Positions 8,859-22,700 of a stretch of DNA of 64,000 nucleotides are shown one piece after another. Both the position numbers and the translations under genes were made by a program. Within the stretch, counting starts at the first letter, position 1; every line of letters starts with the position of its first letter. This stretch comes from Colias croceus. Taxonomy: Eukaryota; Arthropoda; Insecta; Lepidoptera; Pieridae. Location of the stretch: assembly GCF_905220415.1 (NCBI RefSeq), contig NC_059555.1, positions 9,106,001 to 9,170,000 of the forward strand. The letters are read 5' to 3'. Below the pieces are notes generated by a model. That model was given only the letters and a program-made list of their open reading frames with translations, was not told the origin of the DNA and ran no database searches.

Positions 8859-9753
8859 AATTTTATATATTTGAAGGGGTTGTGGGGATAATGGAAGTGT
8901 AAAATAAAACAACATTATAGTATTAATCTCTTAAAAAACACTATTTGAATATTTTAATTATTATTAATACATGAACTGATCACAGATATAAAATTATAAA
9001 TCTAAATCGCTACACAGACTACAAACTCTAAACTGTAAAAAACACTACATGTTCATTGTCCGTACATAGAAAAAATTCAAACATTAAAAACTGGAAATAA
9101 GTCGGGTCTGTTGCTCTTAAAACAAAATATTTATTGATTTTTAACATGAATAAAATAAGATATTTTTAACAGAAATACTTAACTATGTATTTATTTTGAA
9201 AAAAAAAACGAAAATTCGAAGGTATTTTCAAAAACCGTTAATTATTTAAAAATAAATATATAATAACAAAAAAAAGCATCAGACCTGACTTATTTGAGAA
9301 TACTTATTGAATCTAGGATCTAGACAGAAATGCTATGCTTATGAATAAATTACTGTAATAAATTGACAAAACTAAATTAATCTAAGGCATCATTATTTAT
9401 ATCATAATAGAAAACCTTAAAAGATAATCCTTAACATACATTTTCAGTTTATTTTCATTTTTCGCCTTAAAAGGTGACTAATGACTAGTTCAAAATAGAA
9501 TATGAAAAAGGTCATAATATTATTAACATAACATTTTAGAGACTTTTTCAGTTTTTACAACACGAATATTGATTTCGCCTTTAATTTAAAAATAAGATAT
9601 TGCTTGCGTTTATTGAAAACTTCTGATTTAATAAACGCAATAGGTATCTTATTATGTAGTTCACGAAAGTGTGTCGCAGATGCATTTGCTGATCGATTTT
9701 CTTTAGGGAGAAGTAAAACTACTGTGTTCTGTTAGAAAGAGGCATTTTTTCAT
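8859..9753. other. AT-rich intergenic stretch
   Basis: No gene seen. It contains A-rich runs and a hairpin with TTGCGTTTATT/AATAAACGCAA arms around 9603-9642. Confidence 0.4.
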
Positions 9754-9816
9754 CGACTCCACCGGGAATCGATCCCAGGACTCGGATTTGGTTCTACTAT
9801 ACCAAGGCGGCGGTTT
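9754..9816 (-). repeat. tRNA-derived SINE head (degenerate)
   Basis: On the minus strand it reads ACCGCCGCCTTGGTATAGTA, then a B-box region TCCTGGGATCGATTCCCGG and GTGGAGTCGATG, matching the head of the SINE at 62068-62282. The spacer between the boxes is shortened. Confidence 0.45.
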
Positions 9817-10153
9817 ACAACAGTTGCAAAAGTTTACAGTATCATCGTTATAAATGCAAAAATCTTTCAGTCTATATGTTACACTTTTACTTTACAACTA
9901 ATTAGTTGAAACAATTCAATTTATGTTCAAAAATGTATGATATTTACCACAAAACAATTTAAACACAGTCTAACTTTAAACAATAAACCAGGGATCTGTC
10001 ACTTTAATAGTTTTTTATGTGAAATACGACAAAACCAGATTAAAGAGAACCCGCGCTTAAAGATAAACCCTGTCTAAAGTTTTATGTGGTAAGACAGGTA
10101 ATGTTTACATTGAATAACAATAAATATTAATACGTGCCTGGTAAATTATACAT

Positions 10154-10331
10154 TAAGGCCCCGTTTCCACCTGCAAGAAAACTTCCGCGAGAAATGTTCG
10201 ACAGTCTGTCTGACAGCAACTTGCAAGTCTAATTCCGCGTTTCCACCTGCAAGTAGACGTGCAAGTTGCTGTCAGACAGACTGTCGGACAGTTCTCGCAG
10301 AAGTTTACTTGCAGGTGGAAACGGGGCCTTA
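10154..10331. mobile_element. Foldback MITE, arms about 75 bp
   Basis: TAAGGCCCCGTTTCCACCTG at the left is mirrored by CAGGTGGAAACGGGGCCTTA at the right, and complementarity continues inward for about 75 nt per arm with few mismatches, including CGACAGTCTGTCTGACAGCA. Flanking TA on both sides would fit a TA target duplication. It starts about 40 bp past the nucleoredoxin stop codon and therefore probably lies in that gene's 3' UTR. Confidence 0.7.
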
Positions 10332-10372
10332 CACATACACATTTTGAATGGCGCGCTTTATAAAGCCGGCCA

Positions 10373-10791
10373 CTAACACTTGTCACTGTACGGCTTCAAC
10401 GGTTTGAAGTCAGCGTTTCCGCTCAAGAACGCATCCACAAAATTCTGCACAGAGTCTGTGGTAATTTCGTCGCCATATTTCATTGTAACTAATTTCTGTT
10501 TTGGAAAATCAATGGCGGTTAATAACGGTACAGCGTCATCTAAACCAATATGTTCACGAATCATATCAGCGCTATCCGTTCCGTCTATTCCAATGAAAAA
10601 CATGACGTGTTTGAATTTCTTTTTTATTCGCGAAGTTTTTGTTGTGGAATAATCGAAGTCCATAGTTTCGTCGTCTGATGAGTTTTGGTAGGGGCAGAAA
10701 CCGGGGTATTGTATACTGCATTCCTCGTAGTATGATTCCGCGGAAGGTGTTAGGACTGATTCCGCGAATTCCATTTCCGCGTCTTCGTCAT
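10373..10791 (-). CDS. NXN: NXN exon 6 (residues 334-472)
   Basis: Acceptor TAATTCCAG; an acidic segment (DDEDAEMEFAESV) is followed by HVMFFIGIDGTDSADMIREH and AVPLLTAIDF of the C-terminal thioredoxin-like domain. Stop TAG at 10373-10375. Confidence 0.92.
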
Positions 10792-13700
10792 CTGGAATTA
10801 TTAGAAAATTATTAATGAGTGTTTTATTTGTTAGACGCTTATTTAGTTTTTTTGTGAGATGTTTTTATTTTTAAGTCTCTTTCTATTTGTGAAGGATTTA
10901 AAAATCGATTTAGTAGTGCTTGAAATTGCTATGTGAAGGCTATGTGATTCAACTAAGAATAGGATTGATTGACCGCCATTTTGTGACATCATAGTGTTAA
11001 TTTAAACGAATTTAATAATCTTAAGAATCTCAGTCTTAGTTAATAGCATAGCACGATGGTACAATTTTGACTTACTTGTCATCTCAGTTAAAAACGCTTA
11101 GATCGTCTAATCGAAATCGCTTTTTTTGTAAAAAGCGATTTCGATTAGACGTGATGTGATTGTCACATAAGAGCTTATCCAATGTATTGCTACTATAAAT
11201 TATGAAATTTGCTTAAATGAAAAATTGCTTTTAATACATTGAATAATATTTTATTTGTTCTAATGCATTTATTAGTTCTCACCAATAAACAGTACAACAG
11301 CGGGATGACGGGCCATCTTCAAGAGAGCTTGTTCAGTCAACACAGAAACGGGCCGCTGACCCCACGGGAAGTTCTGCGAATAACAATTAATATTTTATTT
11401 TTATAAGGCAACATGCTGTCTATTGCTGTTGTTTTTGAACTTGATAAATAAAGATACAATTTTTAAAATGAAAAATGGATTTTTTATATGGATCGGGATT
11501 TGAAATATTGTTTGTAACGATGCCTTTAACAAATAACCACGTTGGAACATAATGAAAGGATAACAGTTTCGTATTGTGTTATTATCATCATTCATCAAAC
11601 CAATAGAAAGAAATAAAGAAAAACCGTTTATTTGACACTAGCTGTGCCCTGCGATTTTACCCGCATTGCTCCGCTCCTGTTGGTCTTAGCGTGATGACAT
11701 AATAGCCTGTAGCCTCGATAAATGGGTTAAAGAAGAGAAGGGCTAAGAATTTTTCAAATCGTACCAGTAGTTCCTGAAATTAGCGCGTTCAAACAAACTC
11801 TTCAGCTTTATAATATTAAGTTATAAGTATAGATTAAATCTTGTAGACAGACAACATTTATTTCTTGAACAGTTTCATAAACACTCACCAAGCCAACAGG
11901 ATCAGCAGCGAGATGCTGTCGTCCATTCGAAGTTAGCACTTTCCCCTCCCCATTGGTGATCACGAGCGCTGGTATACCCGCGACTCCAAGCGCAGTGGGT
12001 AAAGCTGTACGGACCTCACTCGCTGACCAGGGGACTGATAGCGCGCCCGCGGAAGATACGGAGGCAACTGTCCGTTTGTAGGATTGTTCTGATCTGTGTG
12101 CAAATAAAATTATAGTTGAAAATGATAATAGGAACCATGTTATGTACGACGTAGTTTGTATAGAGGTCAGTCAGCGCAGTGGGTTGACCAGGGGTCTGTA
12201 ATTAATATAAGTAATAGAGAATAACATAGACAGCCTTAAAATATGGAAGTCAGTTCTAGGGAGGGTTCTAACTGTATGTGGTTGAAAATGGTCATTCCAA
12301 AGCGCAGTAAGTTCACTTGCTGACCACATACAGTACTGATAATGCTGTAGCAATTAATGTTATGGAATTAATATTATGTACGAAAGGTGTATAAAAGTTA
12401 TAATTTTTGCAAATTATACCTATCATACGTAACACAGATTTCTGCATTAAAACCAAAGTTGCTACTTTCACAACACCAAACAAAAATTGAATATATCGTA
12501 AGTAAGGAACGAAAAATCTGTTTATGACCACACTGATGTGTTCGAAAGTTTAATTAGAGAACGACGTGTGGCACTCGGGGACTGCCGCGGTACACCTCCG
12601 CCCGTCGGAGTGGGGAGCGTGAGATTTTTTCGTTACGGAATTTCTCGATTCGGTCCCCGCGCTCAAGGCCCGCGATAGAAGCTATGCAATAGCTTAAAAG
12701 TTAAAAGATAGTTTATTCAATGGGTTCCCGCGCAATTATAAAAACGCATTACGGGAAAGTAGGAAACAAGTCTAATTGTGTATAATTCGTCCCCTCTCTG
12801 TCTGCTTAGTTTGTGAACTAAAGCATTGAGATGATAGGACGTAATGGGAAAAGTTGAGTAAAAACTATTTTTCCATTCATTTGAGTAGACGCCAGTATCT
12901 GAATACAACTTGACTGTGTAGACATGATGTCGGAAGTAGATTCAACTGATTTTATGTTTTCAAACAACTAGAATATAAATAAGTTATTTCAACTTTCGAT
13001 AATGTATGCCTTGCTTGATTTAGATGTATCAGTCCAATTTGATTTTTAGTTTTGGTTCAGCCACAATATTTAGGTATTCTTTTATAATGGAATTTTATTT
13101 TATCGACTATTATCTAGGAATCTGCGACGATAAAAAAAAAATGAATTTGGGGTGATTTGGGTAATGACATTAAAATTTGTTGTTTTTCTCTTAAAGTTGT
13201 TTACGAATCTATCAATCTCATAGATATATTCTGCAAACAGCAAACTTTTATCCAAATCGGCGAAAATATACTATTGCTTTGGTATTCGTTTTATGCGTAA
13301 GCAAGTAAATTGCCGTTTAATTTCTTTTATCGTAGAAAACGTCGAGGCTCTTGAACATAATTCTTCTATTTAAGTTATAATGGCTGAAGTTTGGCTCGTT
13401 TGTGATTTGTAATGAAAACTTTATAATCGCTATATAAGTAGTTTGTTTCGGGCCTACGTAATTAGCTTGCGAGATTGAGAGCTGTTTGTTGAGGTTTGAC
13501 AGTCGATGTAAATAATGCGTATTGTTTTATGCCTTTGGAGTGAATTATCGAAGTATCGTAAAATATAGAGTAAATACAATAACATTTTGTGTGAAATGCT
13601 GCGAGGAGTGCTCACTTTAACTACAGGTAGAGCTCAGTTTACAGTTGTAGTTTACAACTTATTGGGTTAATAAACATTAACAGTGTAATTTTTCTGTCAT

Positions 13701-16700
13701 CTTCCCTAATACTTTTATGTAAGTATGAAGGTATTAAGAATTCATACGATAATTCACAGCGGTATATATAAGTATTTCGTATAAATAAATAAAATAACCA
13801 ATCTTTCCTTCCAAATAAAGAGAACAAAAGATTCAGCATTTCATAGCATCATATAATTTACGCGGCAAATCTTCGGTATGTGTCATGGCGGACACGTTTC
13901 CCGCCATAAATCCCGCGCCATTACACTCTGAAGCGAGGGTGCTGTGAACGACTGATAAGCTTATAACAAGAAAATCATAAAGATATAAGTTTTGTTAGGA
14001 AACTTTTTCAATATATTTTTCTGTGACAAAAAATGAAATTGGATATATTCGATTTTCTTTTCGGTTCCTACCCTTTTACCTAAATATTTACCTTTTAAAT
14101 AAATATTTTCATTTTCATTACTCTATGTTGTTTTTCTTACGAATGTGGTATATATATTTCTTTCAATAAACTACTATACCTAATTAGGTAATGAGTTCAT
14201 ATTCGATTTACGTACAAAATAATACCTATAGAAAACTATCTGAAAAGATTTTCTTCTCAGTTCTCTTAAACTTTGAGAAATTCCAGCATATAGTGCACGA
14301 TAAATCAAGTTAAATCTTGATCGTAGGGTTCGTGTTTTCAGGAAAGTGGCTCAATCCGGCACAATCGAGCTATCGAGTAAATAAGGCTATAAAGAAGATA
14401 TAGCCGGGGTTATTGGGACCTTGCCCTGGTAATGTACGACCCCTTTTATGAAAGACTGAAACTTTGCAAATTGTAAAGAATGGCTGAGTTTAAGAATTTC
14501 TGCGCTATTTTTCCTTATTAATCCATTAAGGGTTGGTGTAATTTGTAAAAATGCTTTTATTCGTTTCGTAAATTACAGATGATTAAGTATCTAGAAGGAA
14601 AAATATATGAATTTATATTTTTTGGTTTTTAAGGCATTCAAATGCTTTATAAATATAAATTTATAAAGAATAGAAAAAATTCGATCACGAGGCGGGACTT
14701 GAACCCGCATCCTTCGCGCCATTCCGGGGCGGATGCCTAACCAACTCAGCCACTCGTGACCCGCCTGAGCAATCGAATTTATTCTATCCTTTCAGTTTTA
14801 TGTGTCTTAAGGGACACACCGCGCGCCATCTATTGAGATGATTTAACAACCATCTCAACCAATATGAAGCACTTTTCAGTGAATACAATATTGTAACGAT
14901 GGAACACGACCTTTTCTTGAATTTATATTTTTTGGTTTTTAAGGCATTCAAATGCTTTATAAATATAAATTTATAAAGAATAGAAAAAATTCGATCACGA
15001 GGCGGGACTTGAACCCGCATCCTTCGCGCCATTCCGGGGCGGATGCCTAACCAACTCAGCCACTCGTGACCCGCCTGAGCAATCGAATTTATTCTATCCT
15101 TTCAGTTTTATGTGTCTTAAGGGACACACCGCGCGCCATCTATTGAGATGATTTAACAACCATCTCAACCAATATGAAGCACTTTTCAGTGAATACAATA
15201 TTGTAACGATGGAACACGACCTTTTCTTGAATTTATATTTTTTGGTTTTTAAGGCATTCAAATGCTTTATAAATATAAATTTATAAAGAATAGAAAAAAA
15301 AAAAAAAAAAAAATATATATATTAATGGTCAGTAGGTTCTATTTAGATCAGTAAGATATTGTGTACGTGGGCTTATGGATTTCTGAAAGCATTCTGTCTG
15401 TTGTTTCTGAATAAAATTAGTTTTTGAATGGGATTGCTTACCTGAATTTAAAAGAACTAATGTTAGGCCTATAACTAAAAAAGGCATTAATAAATTTAGA
15501 GATAATATTAATAAAAACCTGCCCGTACTGAATGATCAATCCTGTCATAATAATCCTTGTGAAATGTTTAAAAATCTTTTTAATTTAATTCATAGTGAAT
15601 TTGAAAAAATATTTAAAGTTAAATCTTTAAATATTACCAAGGATTTACCATTTAGTAAATGGGCGACACCTAGCATACATAGGTGTAGGATTGTTCTTTA
15701 TGAGTTATATGGTATGAAGCAATATAATAAAGATCCATCTTTTCTTAGTTATGTTAGAAATTACTCAAAAACTTTTAAAATTGTTTGTTTTACTGCGAAG
15801 CGTTTGTATATCAGGGATAAAATACGCGACTCGGATAATAAAGTTAAAACAGTTTGGTCTATTATTAATGGTGAAATGGGTAAAAGCAAATCAAGTAATA
15901 CCATAAAACTTGTAAATAATGGCATGGTTATTGACAAAAATGCTGATGTTGCGCTTGCTTTTGAAGATTTCTTTAGTAGTGTCCCTGCTAGCATTACTAA
16001 TAATTTAAATTCGTCTTCAATACTTGCAGAGACCTTTTTGAGGGACCATGTTGCGGGGTGCAGTACATTATTTGAATTGCGTCACGTAACTGCTAATGAT
16101 ATTGTTACAGCATTTAAGACACTTAATTTAAAAAATACTTGTGATCTTTGGGGAATGTCCGTAAATTTAGTTAATAATATAATAGAAAATATTGCAAACA
16201 ATTTAGCTTTCATATTTAATAGGTGTTGTGACTATGGTACATTTCCTAATTTACTAAAGCTTAGTAAAGTTATACCTCTATTTAAAAAAGGTGATCAAGA
16301 AGACTGTAACAACTATAGACCTATCTCGATTTTACCAACATTAAGTAAAGTTTTCGAAAAGTTAATATTAAACCAATTGACTAGTCACTTTGCTTCTAAT
16401 AATTTGCTGCACACCAAACAGTTTGGTTTCACAAAGGGGCGCTCAACCACAGATGCTGGAGTTGCACTACTAACACATATATATAAGGCATGGGAAAACT
16501 CAAAAAATGCTTTGGGGATATTTTGTGACCTCTCCAAGGCATTTGACTGCGTTGAACATTGTACTTTATTGCGCAAACTTAATCACTATGGGATTAAAGG
16601 ACAAACTCAGAACCTCATAGCCTCATACCTTCATGATAGGATACAAACTGTAGTTGTTAATGGAGAACGTTCTAGCGGTGCGTCAATTAACATTGGTGTT

Positions 16701-19700
16701 CCACAAGGATCTATTTTAGGACCCTTCTTGTTCTTGGTATATATCAATGATCTACCTTATTATTTACAGGATAGGTGTGAAATAGTTCTGTTTGCAGATG
16801 ATACCTCATTAATATTCAATGTGGATAGGCATGACCCAAATGTTGACGAAGTGAACAGTACTCTTTTACACATATCCGACTGGTTTACTGCTAATAATTT
16901 ATTATTAAATGCCAAAAAAACAACTTGTGTTGAATTTTTACTACCTAACGTTAAAAAGTTGAGCAGAAATATTACCTTGAACGGGGAGGTATTACACCCT
17001 ACAGAATCGACTGTATTTCTTGGGTTAACATTGGACGAGAAACTACAGTGGGGAGCCCATGTCAACACCGCTGCAGGTAAGCTCAGTTCAGCAGCATATG
17101 CAGTCCGAAAGGTAAGGCATCTCACCGATGAAGATACAGCTAGATTGGTATATTTCAGCTACTTTCATAGTATTATGTCCTATGGAATTCTACTATGGGG
17201 CAGGGCAGCAGATATAGAAACTATATTTATCTTACAGAAAAGAGCCATTCGCTCTATATATAATTTACGTGCTCGGGACTCACTAAGAGATCTCTTTAAG
17301 AATACTGGTATACTTACTCTACCATCACAGTATATATTTAATAATATTTTGCATGTACACAAAAACGCCGACTTACACACAAGAGTAGGAGATAGACACT
17401 GTTATGGCACAAGGAACAGAAATAGAATTGAAATGCCATTTTTCCGATTAGCTAAAGTTAAAAATTCATTTATGGGTCAAGGTATACGCTTTTACAATAG
17501 AATTCCTCATAATATTAGAGAGTTTAGTAGTTCTAAATTTAAAACTTATATAAAAAATGTACTAGTTCAGAGAGCGTACTACAGTATTCAGGAATATATG
17601 GACGATAAAAACCCATGGAGGGTTGTCGCGTAAAAACCACAGGACAGTTCTTTGTATATTATGATATATTATGTATTTAGATATAATTTACATATTATGT
17701 AATATCGACATGATTTTAAAAGAGCAACTATGGAGTTTCTTACCGATTCTTCTCCATAGATCACTGCTTTCCGAATCGGTGGTAAATGTTAAAATAATTA
17801 TGTAATGACGATTCGAAAGTGCTACTAAATAGTAGTCTAATTGAATAAATGAATGTTTGAGTTTGAGTTTGAGTTTGAAAAGTTACTAGATGTTATGACG
17901 AATACAAGAGCTTTTGTTGTAATTTTCTTGTACAGTTTATTATAAAACTTACCTTCAGAAAAGATTCCTTCATAAAATATTTATAAGATATGGAAATTGG
18001 GATATATGTAGATATATTATGTTTTGTTCCTTTATCCTTTTTCTCATAATTGTCACTTCGTCGTTGTTTTTTAAATCAAATTAGCTTTTATTTTTGAGTG
18101 AGTTAGTGTGAAATTGTAGGAATCTTTCTAATAATCTTTCATATCTACAATAGCTAGAAAACCATTAAAATTTTCAAGCAACGAAAGTTTTATGTGGATA
18201 CTGCAGGATAATTTTACGGTCAAAGTTATAGCACTCTAGACAGCTTTAACGATGCAAGATTATTGTCTTTTTTATATGTTCATTACTTCTATCTCTTTTT
18301 GTATTATTTATTATCATTGGTGTGAGGCAATGGGCATTGAAAGTTAGGTTATGAAGAAATTACATGACGTCGGAACAACATTGACTATAGCTTACCTACT
18401 ATAACAAGGTTTACTTATAAAACTTCATATTTCAAACATGCTCATTTGTTACATTAATTATATAAGGTACTTTATGCTTCATAGAAATGGAAAATTTGCC
18501 TTATTCAAAACTATGGGGACTAATTTTAATATTTTTATACTTTTTACCAAATTACATTCGATCTATCTTATAATCTTAAATTTATACGGATAAAAGGCGT
18601 ATTTATTTTCTCAAAAAGAATTGCGACATCTAGAAAGCTTAAGCACAGAATACATAATAGTAGCTAAACGCTACAGAACGGACACTCTCCGCCTCCCGCC
18701 AAAATTAAACACTTACCTCACCCCGCACGTTCAGACATGTTATGGTACCCATTTCCCCGCAAGGACGATACCAACGACGTCTTTAGACGAAACGCAACGA
18801 AGATTGACAACATTAATCAAATTGACTTAAAGCAATTTTATTATTTTGGATTTGTGATTATCGTTTTTCGTAGAAAATGGTTAGATATTGTGCTGTTTAC
18901 GGATGTATTTCATCAGAAAAACGCGAATTTTTTTTTACGCTAGTCACAAATGTGCCAACCATAAAGAGTTTACACACACATTTGCAGTCTCTACAGTGTG
19001 ACTGTCAAAACTATAATTTTGTATGGAGTGTCCGGGGTGTGGCTTAAGTAAGGTCGTAAACTGATACAAGAGCATAGCTTACTTTTTAAAAGCAATAAAC
19101 TGAGTAGGTAATGTTTGAAGCAAAAACACGAAATCCGGGGATTCAGTTCGTAAAACCTTTTTTGGGTAAAGGTACTGCAATCAACGGGTTTAATCAGACG
19201 CTTGACAGTTCAGAGGCCTACAGTCGTTAATCAGTGCTTAACTTTATCTGCATAAAATAAAGTGAAAAGGTAGAATTGGATTTATTTTAAAATATTGCGG
19301 GTAGAGATGTAGAGATGGGTAGAGATACCTTCTCTATGAATTGAGGTATACTTAACAGAAAAATTACTGTCTGTTTACTATTTAAAATTTAAATTGTCTG
19401 TTTACATGATCTACCTTACCCATTTATTGTTGTTAAACGTGTTATTTTCGTTAAAAATAATGATTTATACAGATAAACTTTCAAAAAGATAATTTGGAAT
19501 TCATAAGGAATCTTGATGCAGATCTATCGTCTGCACGTATTATTACATCTAAAATATTAAATTACAATGAAATATTAGACTGTATAATGTACAGCCATGA
19601 AATATAATTTCTAGCTATCTTTATGTGGGTATTGTCCAGACGTGCTCACATAATATCACATGATAAGCGACAAACGTCCAAATACGGGTACGTGGCTAAC

Positions 19701-22700
19701 CCCAAACGGGATAGAATGGAGAAAGGGGAATGGTGATGTGAACCTGATATCATTTTCATATAATTTATATAAACATTTGAAAATTAACCATCTGAAAACT
19801 TGCGTTGGTGACTAATTTTTTATCACTACATAGTATAAAACAGTCGTTGTATCTGTCCCTAAGTCCATGTATGCTTAAATTTTTAAAATTACTCAACGGA
19901 TTTTGATGCAATGTTTTAAAATAGTGGTGATTCAAGAGGAAAGTTTTAGTCTATAATTTAATAGGTTTTAGACAAAGTGGACGAAGCCGCCAGCGGAAAG
20001 CTAGTAAATAATAAATCAACCAGATGCTTCCTTAGATCTCTATTCTCTACAGAAATAATATACGATACAGCATCAAATGTGACTTAGATATCATATAGGT
20101 ATAACACCATATAAGAATAATTAATACTAAAAACGGGACCATATAATTGTTTTAACAAGGAAAACATACAGAACATAATTTAGACTTTGGAATACTGCTG
20201 AAGTTTTCTCATTCGTAAAACGTATAAAACATTGCACGAAGTTAACGTCTTTACACAAATTGTTTCGGCATGGAGTATTTCAATCAGAATAGCACAAAGG
20301 TTTTAATCTCAGACGTATGAATGGCTACGACTAGGCTATCAGCCAGGTACTTAAATTGTATGGCTTACAAAGAAAACAGTTTCTGAATTCTGATGTGGTT
20401 GTGTACATAGCGCGGGATGCGAAATTTTGTCTTTTATTTCTGTTTTCAATAAGTTTATAGGTAAATAATATAGAAGTTGTTTCTGGATTTTATGAAACAA
20501 AATCTTTATTGTCATATAGAAATAATACAGAAATTAAAATTTAAAAAGCATAACTACTTATTACTTATCTTTTTTCAAAATTAATAAGTATAATTTATTG
20601 CTATTGGCAGCATAACTAAATCATTCCTCCTGCCAACATACAAAGAAGAAAAATCTCATACATTCATTTAAAGGAGAATTTTTGCTATTACCAAATTGTT
20701 TTAAGTTAATATAATAAAAACAAACGCGGTAACTATAGCCACAAACGCAAACATAGACCGGTGACGTCACTGTCGCGCCGCCCGACAGCCGACAGGTAGG
20801 TAGGGTTAATGGAGAGGGGCAAATTGCGCTGATGCACACAAAAATACTTTTGTACTGATAGCTTCGATTCCAGCTAGTTGTGATTTATTCAAAACTAGAT
20901 TTCTGCCAGCGTTTTCAAGGAACAACCTAGATAGTTCCCGTTCCTGTGAGATTGCCGCGATAAAAAGTAACCTATGTCTTATTCTGGATGTTCAGCTACC
21001 TTCATACCAAATTTCATTGTAATCGGTTCAGCAATATTTGCGTAAAAGAGTAACAATCATCCATCCTCCCAAACTTTCGCATTTATAAAATTAGTACGAT
21101 GTATGATTTGCTACAAGACATACAGAATGACAAAGTTAGGTGGACAGATCGACTATCTGTCTAGAGTCGAGCAGTTTATATTGTTGCAAAAGACTTTTTC
21201 TATAGTCCTTGTTTATAGATTGTTAGAGACACAATAGGAAGGAAACACTCAAGGGGAACAATAGGAAATAATAAATGAGAAATAGGAAAGGTCCTATGAA
21301 GCTCCACTTAGAATAGAAACCCGTATCCCTATAAAGTAGAAAAACTAGACGTTTTATATAAAAATGACTTTGAAAATACAGAGGAAGATTACCATACAGC
21401 CATTTCAATAGCCTTTATCATCTAAAGCAGAAACTAACTTCCATTCTGACTTTCATTATTATAATACTGAAAGCACATACAGTCCGCATTGTTTGCGACC
21501 ACAATTTATTCACGGAAAAAGGTTTTAATTTTCAAAAATATGCTCTATAAGCCAAGGATTGTTTTGTTTGTATAAATATACAAGATAGGAGCTATGCTTC
21601 AACGTCCTGTGATTAATGTGACGTTTGAAATGCTTGTGATTTTATATCTCTTGGATTTCGTGCTGGAAACGGAGTTTTAAGTTATTGTGGTCCTCCGTCT
21701 TAAGCTAAGAATGTGTCTTTTGACTTGATACATTTTGCGATCATCATTAAGAAATACGAAAAATGAAAGCAGTTCTTTTTGCATAATTTTTATCTGATGT
21801 TATTGGATGATTAATAGGTATGATCTTGGGTATGATAGATACCTATAGTTTGAGTTAATTGTTGTTGAACTATAATTAAAACTGTGAAATCCAAAAGTTT
21901 AATTTAAACTTTATTTTCTGCAGCTTTTTGAAAAATGAAACTAGATACTATTTTAGATAAGTTTCTGCAATGTAAAAAGTGTAACCACCAATTAACTATT
22001 AAAAATAATAATCAATACCAAACATTACAAGTGACATACACAAAGAAAGATTTACAAGTGGCAATTTGTTAAAATCCCAATTAAACAGTTACCTCAAGCA
22101 GGAAAAGCATGGAGCTATGAATAGTGCTCACGATTAAAATATTTTATATCAACGTCAAATTAATTATGCTTCAGACATTTTAAGTATTACCCGTTTGTCA
22201 TTTTAACGATGCACTTATTTTTATTTGCGTATTTTATGCGCTTGGAAATTTTATATTTAGATTAATTTAAACAAAATTAATTTTACTATGAAAAGATGCA
22301 GGCATGCAATTCTTTATATGTTATGCTTTGGTTGTTTTGAAAAGGTAGGTACGGTAGGTTAGTAATTTTTATAAGTTAAAATATTTTAAAGTATTATTAA
22401 TCTCATATTTGTTTATTCTAGTTTTTAATACATTCGTTATGAAATAAAATAAATCTATACTTTATATTAACTACTTCCGATTTGAAAAATTCTTTCAGTA
22501 TTAGATAGCCCATTTATCGAGGAAGGCTGTACATCATTATGCTAAGACCAACAGGAGTGGAGCCACGCGGGTGAAACCGCGATGCACTGCAGCTAGTAAA
22601 TATAAATAAATACCACACTTTTGTAAAGATTTACTTCGAATAATGTTAAAGGTACTTTATATTCTGACAACGATCATCTCTAATTCAAGAACGTGATTCT

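Noticed and set aside
12171..12531. Two minus-strand frames just upstream of NXN exon 4
   Set aside because: No splice site joins them in phase with exon 3 or exon 4, and the joined NXN protein is complete across this intron without them.
13860..13945. Candidate CPPC exon of NXN (GGCGGACACG stretch)
   Set aside because: Tested while looking for the missing active-site exon; it gives no CPPC frame, and the real exon is at 29593-29702.
14784..15032. 82-codon minus-strand frame in the SINE array
   Set aside because: Runs through the tRNA-like head of a tandem unit; not coding.
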